Shown: positions 25,513 through 40,600 of the stretch, in pieces | Numbering within the stretch: the first letter of the stretch is position 1 | Layout: the number at the start of each line of letters is the position of its first letter | Assembly (NCBI RefSeq): GCF_051014685.1 | Contig: NW_027479037.1 | Coordinates: 204,519-268,518 of the forward strand | DNA: 64,000 nt | From: Ptiloglossa arizonensis | Lineage: Eukaryota > Arthropoda > Insecta > Hymenoptera > Colletidae | Reading direction: 5' to 3' | Notes under the pieces: model-generated | Told to the model about the DNA's origin: nothing | Databases searched by the model: none | The model's input: the letters and a program-made list of their open reading frames with translations, nothing else | Position numbers and translations under genes: made by a program

Positions 25513-26331
25513 GTAGTACGTTATACGTTGTACGTTATACGTTATACGTTATACGTTATACGTTATACGTTATACGTTATACGTTATACGTTATACGTAA
25601 TACGTCATAGGTTATACGTTATACGTTATACGTTATACGTTATACGTTATACGTTATACGTTATACGTTATACGTCATAGGTCATGCGTTATACGTTATA
25701 CGTTATTCGTGATACGTTATACATTATACGTTATACGTGATACGTTATACGTTATACGTTATACGTTATACGTTATACGTTATACGTTGTACGTTATACG
25801 TTATACGTAGTACGTTATACGTTGTACGTTATACGTTATACGTTATACGTTATACGGTATACGTTATACGTTATACGTTATACGTTATACGTTATACGGT
25901 ATACGTTATACGTTATACGTTATACGTTACACGTTATACGTTATACGTTATACGTTATACGTTATACGTTATACGTTACATGTTATGCGTTATACGTTTT
26001 ACGTTATTCGTTGTACGTTCTTCGTTACACGTTATACGTTATAGGTCATACGTTATACGTTATACGTTATACGTTATACGTTATACGTTATACGTTATAC
26101 GTTATACGTTATACGTTATACGTTATGCGTTATACGTTTTACGTTATTCGTTATACGTTATACGTTATACGTTATACGTTATACGTTATACGGTATACGT
26201 TATACGTTATACGTTATACGTTATACGGTATACGTTATACGTTATACGTTATACGTTATACGTTATACGTTATACGTTATACGTTATACGTTATACGTTA
26301 TACGTTATACGTTATACGTTATACGTCATAG
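25513..26331. repeat. 1.48-kb offset duplication, copy 1
   Basis: Landmarks GTAGTACG (25,513 / 26,990) and GTCATAGGTCATGCG (25,674 / 27,151) recur 1,477 bp later. ACATGTTATGCG (25,978 / 27,448) and ATGCG (26,125 / 27,595) recur at 1,470 bp, and GTCATAGG (26,325 / 27,788) at 1,463 bp. The shifts are single-unit indels. A partial third copy of the right end lies at about 26,410-26,620. Confidence 0.85.
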
Positions 26332-26989
26332 GTTATACGTTATACGTTATACGTTATACGTTATACGTTATACGTTATACGTTATACGTTATACGTTATA
26401 CGTTATACGTTATGCGTTATACGTTTTACGTTATTCGTTATACGTTATACGTTATACGTTATACGTTATACGTTATACGGTATACGTTATACGTTATACG
26501 TTATACGTTATACGGTATACGTTATACGTTATACGTTATACGTTATACGTTATACGTTATACGTTATACGTTATACGTTATACGTTATACGTTATACGTT
26601 ATACGTCATAGGTTATACGTTATACGTTATACGTTATACGTTATACGTTATACGTTATACGTTATACGTTGTACGTTATACGTTATACGTTATACGTAAT
26701 ACGTCATAGGTTATACGTTATACGTTATACGTTATACGTTATACGTTATACGTTATACGTTATACGTTATACGTTATACGTTATACGTTATACGTTATAC
26801 GTTATACGTTATACGTTGTACGTTATACGTAGTACGTTATACGTTGTACGTTATACGTTATACGTTATACGTTATACGTTGTACGTTATACGTTATACGT
26901 TATACGTTATACGTTATACGTCATAGGTTATACGTTATACGTTATACGTTATACGTTATACGTTATACGTTATACGTTATACGTTATAC

Positions 26990-27794
26990 GTAGTACGTTA
27001 TACGTTGTACGTTATACGTTATACGTTATACGTTATACGTTATACGTTATACGTTATACGTTATACGTTATACGTAATACGTCATAGGTTATACGTTATA
27101 CGTTATACGTTATACGTTATACGTTATACGTTATACGTTATACGTTATACGTCATAGGTCATGCGTTATACGTTATACGTTATTCGTGATACGTTATACA
27201 TTATACGTTATACGTGATACGTTATACGTTATACGTTATACGTTATACGTTATACGTTATACGTTGTACGTTATACGTTATACGTAGTACGTTATACGTT
27301 GTACGTTATACGTTATACGTTATACGTTATACGGTATACGTTATACGTTATACGTTATACGTTATACGTTATACGGTATACGTTATACGTTATACGTTAT
27401 ACGTTACACGTTATACGTTATACGTTATACGTTATACGTTATACGTTACATGTTATGCGTTATACGTTTTACGTTATTCGTTGTACGTTCTTCGTTACAC
27501 GTTATACGTTATAGGTCATACGTTATACGTTATACGTTATACGTTATACGTTATACGTTATACGTTATACGTTATACGTTATACGTTATACGTTATGCGT
27601 TATACGTTTTACGTTATTCGTTATACGTTATACGTTATACGTTATACGTTATACGTTATACGGTATACGTTATACGTTATACGTTATACGTTATACGGTA
27701 TACGTTATACGTTATACGTTATACGTTATACGTTATACGTTATACGTTATACGTTATACGTTATACGTTATACGTTATACGTTATACGTCATAG
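26990..27794. repeat. 1.48-kb offset duplication, copy 2
   Basis: Same ordered landmarks as 25,513-26,331, shorter by two units overall. Confidence 0.85.
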
Positions 27795-29446
27795 GTTATA
27801 CGTTATACGTTATACGTTATACGTTATACGTTATACGTTATACGTTATACGTTATACGTTATACGTTATACGTTATACGTAATACGTCATAGGTTATACG
27901 TTATACGTTATACGTTATACGTTATACGTTATACGTTATACGTTATACGTTATACGTTATACGTTATACGTTATACGTTATACGTTATACGTTATACGTT
28001 GTACGTTATACGTAGTACGTTATACGTTGTACGTTATACGTTATACGTTATACGTTATACGTTGTACGTTATACGTTATACGTTATACGTTATACGTTAT
28101 ACGTCATAGGTTATACGTTATACGTTATTCTTTATGCGTTATACGTTATACGATATACGTTATACGTTATACGGTATACGATATACGTTATGCGTTATAC
28201 GTTTTACGTTATTCGTTATACGTTATACGTTATACGTTATACGTTATACGTTATACGTTATACGTTATACGTTATACGTTATACGTTATACGTTATACGT
28301 TATACGTTATACGTTATACGTTATACGTTATACGTTATACGTTATACGTTCTACGTTATACGTTGTACGTTATACGTTGTACGTTATACGTTGTACGTTA
28401 TACGTAGTACGTTATACGTTGTACGTTATACGTTATACGTTATACGTTATACGTTATACGTTATACGTTATACGTTATACGTTATACGTTATACGTTATA
28501 CGTCATAGGTTATGCGTTATACGTTATACGTTATTCGTGATACGTTATACATTATACGTTATACGTGATACGTTATACGTTATACGTTATACGTTATACG
28601 TTATACGTTATACGTAATACGTCATAGGTTATACGTTATACGTTATACGTTATACGTTATACGTTATACGTTATACGTTATACGTTATACGTTATACGTT
28701 ATACGTTATACGTTATACGTTATACGTTATACGTTATACGTTATACGTTATACGTTATACGTTATACGTAGTACGTTATACGTTGTACGTTATACGTTAT
28801 ACGTTATACGTTATACGTTATACGTTATACGTTATACGTTATACGTTATACGTAATACGTCATAGGTTATACGTTATACGTTATACGTTATACGTTATAC
28901 GTTATACGTTATACGTTATACGTTATACGTTATACGTCATAGGTCATGCGTTATACGTTATACGTTATTCGTTATACGTTATACATTATACGTTATACGT
29001 GATACGTTATACGTTATACGTTATACGTTATACGTTATACGTTATACGTTATACGTTGTACGTTATACGTTATACGTTATACGTTACACGTTATACGTCA
29101 TAGGTTATACGTTATACGTTATTCTTTATGCGTTATACGTTATACGACATACGTTATACGTTATACGGTATACGATATACGTTATGCGTTATACGTTTTA
29201 CGTTATTCGTTATACGTTATACGTTATACGTTATACGTTATACGTTATACGTTATACGTTATACGTTATACGTTATACGTTATACGTTATACGTTATACG
29301 TTATACGTTATACGTTATACGTTATACGTTATACGTTGTACGTTATACGTTATACGTTATACGTTATACGTTATACGTTATACGTTATACGTTATACGTT
29401 ATACGTTATACGTTATACGTTATACGTTATACGTTATACGTTATAC

Positions 29447-30379
29447 GTCATAGGTTATGCGTTATACGTTATACGTTATACGTTTTACGTTATACGTTAT
29501 TCGTTATACGTTATACGTTATACGTTATACGTTATACGTTATACGTTATACGTTATACGTTATACGTTTTACGTTATTCGTGATACGTTATACGTTATAC
29601 GTTATACGTTATACGTTATACGTTATACGTTTTACGTTATACGTTATACGTTATACGTTATACGTTATACGTTATACGTTATACGTTATACGTCATACGT
29701 TATTGGTTATACGTTATACGGTATACGATATACGTTATGCGTTATAAGTTTTACGTTATTCGTTGTACGTTATACGTTATTCGTTATACGTTATACTTTA
29801 TACGTTATACGTTTTACGTTATTCGTGATACGTTATACGTTATACGTTATACGTTATACGTTATACGTTATACGTTATACGTTATACGTTATACGTTATA
29901 CGTTATACGTTATACGTTATACGTTATACGTTATACGTTATACGTTATACGTCATAGGTTATACATTATACGTTATACGTTATACGTTTTACGTTATACG
30001 TTATTCGTTATACGTTATACGTTATACGTTATACGTTATACGTTATACGTAATACGTTATACGTTATACGTTATACGTTATACGTTATACGTTATACGTT
30101 ATACGTTATACGTTATACGTTATACGTTATACGTTATACGTTATACGTTATACGTTATACGTTATACGTTATACGGTATACGTTATACGTTATACGTTAT
30201 ACGTTATACGTTATACGGTATACGTTATACGTTATACGTTATACGTTACACGTTATACGTTATACGTTATACGTTATACGTTATACGTTACATGTTATGC
30301 GTTATACGTTTTACGTTATTCGTTGTACGTTCTTCGTTACACGTTATACGTTATAGGTCATACGTTATACGTTATACGT
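29447..30379. repeat. Uninterrupted paralog of the retroelement target (empty site)
   Basis: This stretch matches the left flank (21,198-21,480) and, without a break, the right flank (23,424-24,030) of the retroelement. The two flank alignments overlap at 29,766-29,778, TACGTTATACGTT, which is therefore the once-present target. Differences are seven extra units near 29,640-29,715, a swapped pair of A/G variants at about 29,758-29,767, and a G-to-A change at about 29,964. No element sequence is present. Confidence 0.85.
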
Positions 30380-31007
30380 TATACGTTATATGTTATACGT
30401 TATACGTTATACGTTATACGTTATACGTTATACGTTATACGTTATACGTTATACGTTATACGTTATACGTTATACGTTATTCGTTATACGTTATACGTTA
30501 TACGTTATACGTTTTACGTTATTCGTGATACGTTATACGTTATACGTTATACGTTATACGTTATACGTTATACGTTATACGTTATACGTTATACGTCATA
30601 GGTTATACGTTATACGTTATACGTTATACGTTTTACGTTATACGTTATTCGTTATACGTCATAGGTTATACGTTATACGTTATACGTTATACGTTATACG
30701 TTATACGTTATACGTTATACGTTATACGTTATACGTTATACGTTATACGTTATACGTTATACGTTATACGTTATACGTTATACGTTATACGTTATACGTT
30801 ATACGTTATACGTTATACGTTATACGTTATACGTTATACGTTATACGTTATACGTTATACGTTATACGTTATACGTTATACGTTATACGTTATACGTTAT
30901 ACGTTATACGTTATACGTTATACGTTATACGTTATACGTTATGTGGTATACGTTATACGTTATACGTTATACGTTATACGTTATACGGTATACGTTATAC
31001 GTTATAC
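29951..31007. repeat. 4,291-bp offset duplication, copy 1
   Basis: Landmarks recur at exactly 4,291 bp: GTCATAGGTTATACATT (29,951 / 34,242), TCTTCGTTACACG (30,331 / 34,622), ATAGG (30,661 / 34,952), ATGTGGTATACG (30,941 / 35,232) and GGTATACG (30,987 / 35,278). The match ends where GTTGTACG appears at 35,299. Confidence 0.9.
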
Positions 31008-32995
31008 GTTATACGTTATACGTTATACGTTATGCGTTATACGTTATACGTTATACGTTATACGTTATACGTTATACGTCATAGGTTATACGTTATACGT
31101 TATACGTTATACGTTATACGTTATACGTTATACGTTATACGTTATACGTTATACGTTATACGTTATACGTTATACGTCATAGGTTATACGTTATACGTTA
31201 TACGTTATACGTTTTACGTTATTCGTGATACGTTATACATTATACATTATACGTTATACGTTATACGTTATACGTTATACGTTATACGTTATACGTTATA
31301 CGTTATACGTTATACGTTATACGTTATACGTTATACGTTATACGTTATACGTTATACGTAGTACGTTATACGTAGTACGTTATACGTTGTACGTTATACG
31401 TTATACGTTGTACGTTATACGTTATACGTTATACGTTATACGTTGTACGTTATACGTTATACGTTATACGTTATACGTAATACGTCATAGGTTATACGTT
31501 ATACGTTATACGTTATACGTTATACGTTATACGTTATACGTTATACGTTATACGTTATACGTTATACGTTATACGTTATACGTTATACGTTATACGTTAT
31601 ACGTTGTACGTTATACGTAGTACGTTATACGTTGTACGTTATACGTTATACGTTGTACGTTATACGTTATACGTTATACGTTATACGTTGTACGTTATAC
31701 GTTATACGTTATACGTTATACGTTATACGTCATAGGTTATACGTTATACGTTATTCTTTATGCGTTATACGTTATACGATATACGTTATACGTTATACGG
31801 TATACGATATACGTTATGCGTTATACGTTTTACGTTATTCGTTATACGTTATACGTTATACGTTATACGTTATACGTTATACGTTATACGTTATACGTTA
31901 TACGTTATACGTTATACGTTGTACGTTATACGTTATACGTTATACGTTATACGTTATACGTTATACGTTATACGTTATACGTTATACGTTCTACGTTATA
32001 CGTTGTACGTTATACGTTGTACGTTATACGTAGTACGTTATACGTTGTACGTTATACGTTGTACGTTATACGTTATACGTTATACGTTATACGTTGTACG
32101 TTATACGTTATACGTTATACGTTATTCGTTATACGTTATACGTTATACGTTATACGTTATACGTTATTCGTTATACGTTATACGTTATACGTTATACGTT
32201 ATACGTTATACGTTATACGTAATACGTTATACGTTATACGTTATACGTTATACGTTATACGTTATACGTTATACGTTATACGTTATACGTTATTCGTTAT
32301 ACGTTATACGTTATACGTTATACGTTTTACGTTATTCGTGATACGTTATACGTTATACGTTATACGTTATACGTTATACGTTATACGTTATACGTTATAC
32401 GTTATACGTCATAGGTTATACGTTATACGTTATACGTTATACGTTTTACGTTATACGTTATTCGTTATACGTCATAGGTTATACGTTATACGTTATACGT
32501 TATACGTTATACGTTATACGTTATACGTTATACGTTATACGTTATACGTTATACGTTATACGTTATACGTTATACGTTATACGTTATACGTTATACGTTA
32601 TACGTTATACGTTATACGTTATACGTTATACGTTATACGTTATACGTTATACGTTATACGTTATACGTTATACGTTATACGTTATACGTTATACGTTATA
32701 CGTTATACGTTATACGTTATACGTTATACGTTATACGTTATACGTTATACGTTATACGTTATACGTTATGTGGTATACGTTATACGTTATACGTTATACG
32801 TTATACGTTATACGGTATACGTTATACGTTATACGTTATACGTTATACGTTATACGTTATGCGTTATACGTTATACGTTATACGTTATACGTTATACGTT
32901 ATACGTCATAGGTTATACGTTATACGTTATACGTTATACGTTATACGTTATACGTTATACGTTATACGTTATACGTTATACGTTATACGTTATAC

Positions 32996-34227
32996 GTCAT
33001 AGGTTATACGTTATACGTTATACGTTATACGTTTTACGTTATTCGTGATACGTTATACATTATACATTATACGTTATACGTTATACGTTATACGTTATAC
33101 GTTATACGTTATACGTTATACGTTATACGTTATACGTTATACGTTATACGTTATACGTTATACGTTATACGTTATACGTTATACGTAGTACGTTATACGT
33201 AGTACGTTATACGTTGTACGTTATACGTTATACGTTGTACGTTATACGTTATACGTTATACGTTATACGTTGTACGTTATACGTTATACGTTATACGTTA
33301 TACGTAATACGTCATAGGTTATACGTTATACGTTATACGTTATACGTTATACGTTATACGTTATACGTTATACGTTATACGTTATACGTTATACGTTATA
33401 CGTTATACGTTATACGTTATACGTTATACGTTGTACGTTATACGTAGTACGTTATACGTTGTACGTTATACGTTATACGTTGTACGTTATACGTTATACG
33501 TTATACGTTATACGTTGTACGTTATACGTTATACGTTATACGTTATACGTTATACGTCATAGGTTATACGTTATACGTTATTCTTTATGCGTTATACGTT
33601 ATACGATATACGTTATACGTTATACGGTATACGATATACGTTATGCGTTATACGTTTTACGTTATTCGTTATACGTTATACGTTATACGTTATACGTTAT
33701 ACGTTATACGTTATACGTTATACGTTATACGTTATACGTTGTACGTTATACGTTATACGTTATACGTTATACGTTATACGTTATACGTTATACGTTATAC
33801 GTTATACGTTCTACGTTATACGTTGTACGTTATACGTTGTACGTTATACGTAGTACGTTATACGTTGTACGTTATACGTTGTACGTTATACGTTATACGT
33901 TATACGTTATACGTTGTACGTTATACGTTATACGTTATACGTTATTCGTTATACGTTATACGTTATACGTTATACGTTATACGTTATACGTTATACGTTA
34001 TACGTTATACGTTATACGTTATACGTTATACGTTATACGTTATACGTTATACGTTATACGTTATACGTTATACGTTATACGTTATACGTTATACGTTATA
34101 CGTTATACGTTATACGTTATACGTTATACGTTATACGTTATACGTTATACGTTATACGTTATACGTTATACGTTATACGTTATACGTTATACGTTATACG
34201 TTATACGTTATACGTTATACGTTATAC
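32996..34227. repeat. 3,213-bp offset duplication, copy 1
   Basis: GTCATAGG (32,996 / 36,209), the GTTGTACG/GTAGTACG clusters and TTCTTTATGCG (33,579 / 36,792) recur 3,213 bp later. Similarity continues to the left at 3,220 bp (GTAATACG 32,219 / 35,439; GTTTTACG 32,324 / 35,544). Part of this block also matches 31.2-31.9 kb at 1,820-1,827 bp, so it is present about three times. Confidence 0.86.
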
Positions 34228-34241
34228 GTTATACGTTATAC

Positions 34242-35298
34242 GTCATAGGTTATACATTATACGTTATACGTTATACGTTTTACGTTATACGTTATTCGTT
34301 ATACGTTATACGTTATACGTTATACGTTATACGTTATACGTAATACGTTATACGTTATACGTTATACGTTATACGTTATACGTTATACGTTATACGTTAT
34401 ACGTTATACGTTATACGTTATACGTTATACGTTATACGTTATACGTTATACGTTATACGTTATACGGTATACGTTATACGTTATACGTTATACGTTATAC
34501 GTTATACGGTATACGTTATACGTTATACGTTATACGTTACACGTTATACGTTATACGTTATACGTTATACGTTATACGTTACATGTTATGCGTTATACGT
34601 TTTACGTTATTCGTTGTACGTTCTTCGTTACACGTTATACGTTATAGGTCATACGTTATACGTTATACGTTATACGTTATATGTTATACGTTATACGTTA
34701 TACGTTATACGTTATACGTTATACGTTATACGTTATACGTTATACGTTATACGTTATACGTTATACGTTATTCGTTATACGTTATACGTTATACGTTATA
34801 CGTTTTACGTTATTCGTGATACGTTATACGTTATACGTTATACGTTATACGTTATACGTTATACGTTATACGTTATACGTTATACGTCATAGGTTATACG
34901 TTATACGTTATACGTTATACGTTTTACGTTATACGTTATTCGTTATACGTCATAGGTTATACGTTATACGTTATACGTTATACGTTATACGTTATACGTT
35001 ATACGTTATACGTTATACGTTATACGTTATACGTTATACGTTATACGTTATACGTTATACGTTATACGTTATACGTTATACGTTATACGTTATACGTTAT
35101 ACGTTATACGTTATACGTTATACGTTATACGTTATACGTTATACGTTATACGTTATACGTTATACGTTATACGTTATACGTTATACGTTATACGTTATAC
35201 GTTATACGTTATACGTTATACGTTATACGTTATGTGGTATACGTTATACGTTATACGTTATACGTTATACGTTATACGGTATACGTTATACGTTATAC
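34242..35298. repeat. 4,291-bp offset duplication, copy 2
   Basis: Same landmarks at constant spacing as 29,951-31,007, directly after copy 1 of the 3,213-bp block. This gives an alternating mosaic of two block types between 30 and 37 kb. Confidence 0.9.
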
Positions 35299-36208
35299 GT
35301 TGTACGTTATACGTAGTACGTTATACGTTGTACGTTATACGTTGTACGTTATACGTTATACGTTATACGTTATACGTTGTACGTTATACGTTATACGTTA
35401 TACGTTATTCGTTATACGTTATACGTTATACGTTATACGTAATACGTTATACGTTATACGTTATACGTTATACGTTATACGTTATACGTTATACGTTATA
35501 CGTTATACGTTATTCGTTATACGTTATACGTTATACGTTATACGTTTTACGTTATTCGTGATACGTTATACGTTATACGTTATACGTTATACGTTATACG
35601 TTATACGTTATACGTTATACGTTATACGTCATAGGTTATACGTTATACGTTATACGTTATACGTTTTACGTTATACGTTATTCGTTATACGTCATAGGTT
35701 ATACGTTATACGTTATACGTTATACGTTATACGTTATACGTTATACGTTATACGTTATACGTTATACGTTATACGTTATACGTTATACGTTATACGTTAT
35801 ACGTTATACGTTATACGTTATACGTTATACGTTATACGTTATACGTTATACGTTATACGTTATACGTTATACGTTATACGTTATACGTTATACGTTATAC
35901 GTTATACGTTATACGTTATACGTTATACGTTATACGTTATACGTTATACGTTATACGTTATACGTTATACGTTATGTGGTATACGTTATACGTTATACGT
36001 TATACGTTATACGTTATACGGTATACGTTATACGTTATACGTTATACGTTATACGTTATACGTTATGCGTTATACGTTATACGTTATACGTTATACGTTA
36101 TACGTTATACGTCATAGGTTATACGTTATACGTTATACGTTATACGTTATACGTTATACGTTATACGTTATACGTTATACGTTATACGTTATACGTTATA
36201 CGTTATAC

Positions 36209-37440
36209 GTCATAGGTTATACGTTATACGTTATACGTTATACGTTTTACGTTATTCGTGATACGTTATACATTATACATTATACGTTATACGTTATACG
36301 TTATACGTTATACGTTATACGTTATACGTTATACGTTATACGTTATACGTTATACGTTATACGTTATACGTTATACGTTATACGTTATACGTTATACGTA
36401 GTACGTTATACGTAGTACGTTATACGTTGTACGTTATACGTTATACGTTGTACGTTATACGTTATACGTTATACGTTATACGTTGTACGTTATACGTTAT
36501 ACGTTATACGTTATACGTAATACGTCATAGGTTATACGTTATACGTTATACGTTATACGTTATACGTTATACGTTATACGTTATACGTTATACGTTATAC
36601 GTTATACGTTATACGTTATACGTTATACGTTATACGTTATACGTTGTACGTTATACGTAGTACGTTATACGTTGTACGTTATACGTTATACGTTGTACGT
36701 TATACGTTATACGTTATACGTTATACGTTGTACGTTATACGTTATACGTTATACGTTATACGTTATACGTCATAGGTTATACGTTATACGTTATTCTTTA
36801 TGCGTTATACGTTATACGATATACGTTATACGTTATACGGTATACGATATACGTTATGCGTTATACGTTTTACGTTATTCGTTATACGTTATACGTTATA
36901 CGTTATACGTTATACGTTATACGTTATACGTTATACGTTATACGTTATACGTTGTACGTTATACGTTATACGTTATACGTTATACGTTATACGTTATACG
37001 TTATACGTTATACGTTATACGTTCTACGTTATACGTTGTACGTTATACGTTGTACGTTATACGTAGTACGTTATACGTTGTACGTTATACGTTGTACGTT
37101 ATACGTTATACGTTATACGTTATACGTTGTACGTTATACGTTATACGTTATACGTTATTCGTTATACGTTATACGTTATACGTTATACGTTATACGTTAT
37201 ACGTTATACGTTATACGTTATACGTTATACGTTATACGTTATACGTTATACGTTATACGTTATACGTTATACGTTATACGTTATACGTTATACGTTATAC
37301 GTTATACGTTATACGTTATACGTTATACGTTATACGTTATACGTTATACGTTATACGTTATACGTTATACGTTATACGTTATACGTTATACGTTATACGT
37401 TATACGTTATACGTTATACGTTATACGTTATACGTTATAC
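36209..37440. repeat. 3,213-bp offset duplication, copy 2
   Basis: Matches 32,996-34,227 landmark for landmark. It ends at the GTTTTACGTTATTCG group at 37,441, which is absent from copy 1. Confidence 0.86.
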
Positions 37441-37689
37441 GTTTTACGTTATTCGTTATACGTTCTTCGTTACACGTTATACGTTACACGTTACACGTTA
37501 TTCGTAATACGTTATACGTGATACGTTATACGTTATACGTTATACGTTATACGTTATACGTTATACGTTATACGTTATACGTTATACGTTACACGTTATA
37601 CGTTATACGTTTTACGTTATACGTTATACGTTATACGTTATACGTTATACGTTGTACGTTTTACGTTGTACGTTATACGTTATACGTTA

Positions 37690-40600
37690 TACGTTATACG
37701 TTATACGTTGTACGTTATACGTTATACGTTATACGTTATACATTATACGTTATACGTTATACGTTATACGTTATATGTTATACGTGATACGTTATACGTT
37801 ACATGTTATGCGTTATACGTTTTACGTTATTCGTTGTACGTTCTTCGTTACACGTTATACGTTATAGGTTATACGTTATACGTTATACGTTATACGTTAT
37901 ACGTTATACGTTATACGTTATACGGTATACGTTATACGTTATACGTTATACGTTATACGTTATACGTTATACGTTATACGTTATACGTTATACGTTATAC
38001 GTTATACGTTATACGTCATAGGTTATACGTTATACGTTATACGTTATACGTTATACGTTATACGTTATACGTTATACGTTATACGTTATACGTTATACGT
38101 TATACGTTATACGTAATACGTCATAGGTTATACGTTATACGTTATACGTTATACGTTTTACGTTATTCGTGATACGTTATACATTATACATTATACGTTA
38201 TACGTTATACGTTATACGTTATACGTTATACGTTATACGTTATACGTTATACGTTATACGTTATACGTTATACGTTATACGTTATACGTTATACGTTATA
38301 CGTTATACGTTATACGTTGTACGTTATACGTAGTACGTTATACGTTGTACGTTATACGTTATACGTTGTACGTTATACGTTATACGTTATACGTTATACG
38401 TTGTACGTTATACGTTATACGTTATACGTTATACGTTATACGTCATAGGTTATACGTTATACGTTATTCTTTATGCGTTATACGTTATACGATATACGTT
38501 ATACGTTATACGGTATACGATATACGTTATGCGTTATACGTTTTACGTTATTCGTTATACGTTATACGTTATACATTATACGTTATACGTTATACGTTAT
38601 ACGTTATATGTTATACGTGATACGTTATACGTTACATGTTATGCGTTATACGTTATACGTTATATGTTATACGTGATACGTTATACGTTGTACGTTATAC
38701 GTTATACGTTATTCTTTATGCGTTATACGTTATACGATATACGTTATACGTTATACGGTATACGATATACGTTATGCGTTATACGTTGTACGTTATACGT
38801 AGTACGTTATACGTTGTACGTTATACGTTGTACGTTATACGTTATACGTTATACGTTATACGTTGTACGTTATACGTTATACGTTATACGTTATACGTTA
38901 TACGTTATACGTTATACGTTATACGTTATACGTTATACGTTATACGTTATACGTCATAGGTTATACGTTATACGTTATTCTTTATGCGTTATACGTTATA
39001 CGATATACGTTATACGTTATACGGTATACGATATACGTTATGCGTTATACGTTTTACGTTATTCGTTATACGTTATACGTTATACATTATACGTTATACG
39101 TTATACGTTATACGTTATATGTTATACGTGATACGTTATACGTTACATGTTATGCGTTATACGTTTTACGTTATTCGTTGTACGTTCTTCGTTACACGTT
39201 ATACGTTATAGGTTATACGTTATACGTTATACGTTATACGTTATACGTTATACGTTATACGTTATACGGTATACGTTATACGTTATACGTTATACGTTAT
39301 ACGTTATACGTTATACGTTATACGTTATACGTTATACGTTATACGTTATACGTTATACGTCATAGGTTATACGTTATACGTTATACGTTATACGTTATAC
39401 GTTATACGTTATACGTTATACGTTATACGTTATACGTTATACGTTATACGTAATACGTTATACGTTTTACGTTATACGTTATACGTTATACGTTATACGT
39501 TATACGTTGTACGTTATACGTTGTACGTTATACGTTATACGTTATACGTTGTACGTTATACGTTGTACGTTATACGTTATACGTTATACGTTATACATTA
39601 TACGTTATACGTTATACGTTATACGTTATATGTTATACGTGATACGTTATACGTTACATGTTATGCGTTATACGTTTTACGTTATTCGTTGTACGTTCTT
39701 CGTTACACGTTATACGTTATAGGTTATACGTTATACGTTATACGTTATACGTTATACGTTATACGTTATATGTTATACGGTATACGTTATACGTTATACG
39801 TTATACGTTATGCGTTATACGTTATACGTTATACGTTATACGTTATACGTTATACGTTATACGTTATACGTCATAGGTTATACGTTATACGTTATACGTT
39901 ATACGTTATACGTTATACGTTATACGTTATACGTTATACGTTATACGTTATACGTTATACGTTCTACGTTATACGTTGTACGTTATACGTTGTACGTTAT
40001 ACGTAGTACGTTATACGTTGTACGTTATACGTTGTACGTTATACGTTATACGTTATACGTTATACGTTGTACGTTATACGTTATACGTTATACGTTATAC
40101 GTTATACGTTATACGTTATACGTTATACGTTATACGTTATACGTTATACGTTATACGTTATACGTTATACGTTATACGTTATACGTTATACGTTATACGT
40201 TATACGTTTTACGTTATTCGTTATACGTTCTTCGTTACACGTTATACGTTATACGTTACACGTTATTCGTGATACGTTATACGTGATACGTTATACGTTA
40301 TACGTTATACGTTATACGTTATACGTTATACGTTATACGTTATACGTTATACGTTATACGTTATACGTTATACGTTATACGTTATACGTTATACGTTATA
40401 CGTTATACGTTATACGTTATACGTTATACGTTATACGTTATACGTTATACGTTATATGTTATACGTTATACGTTTTACGTTATTCGTTATACGTTCTTCG
40501 TTACACGTTATACGTTATACGTTACACGTTATTCGTAATACGTTATACGTGATACGTTATACGTTATACGTTATACGTTATACGTTATACGTTATACGTT

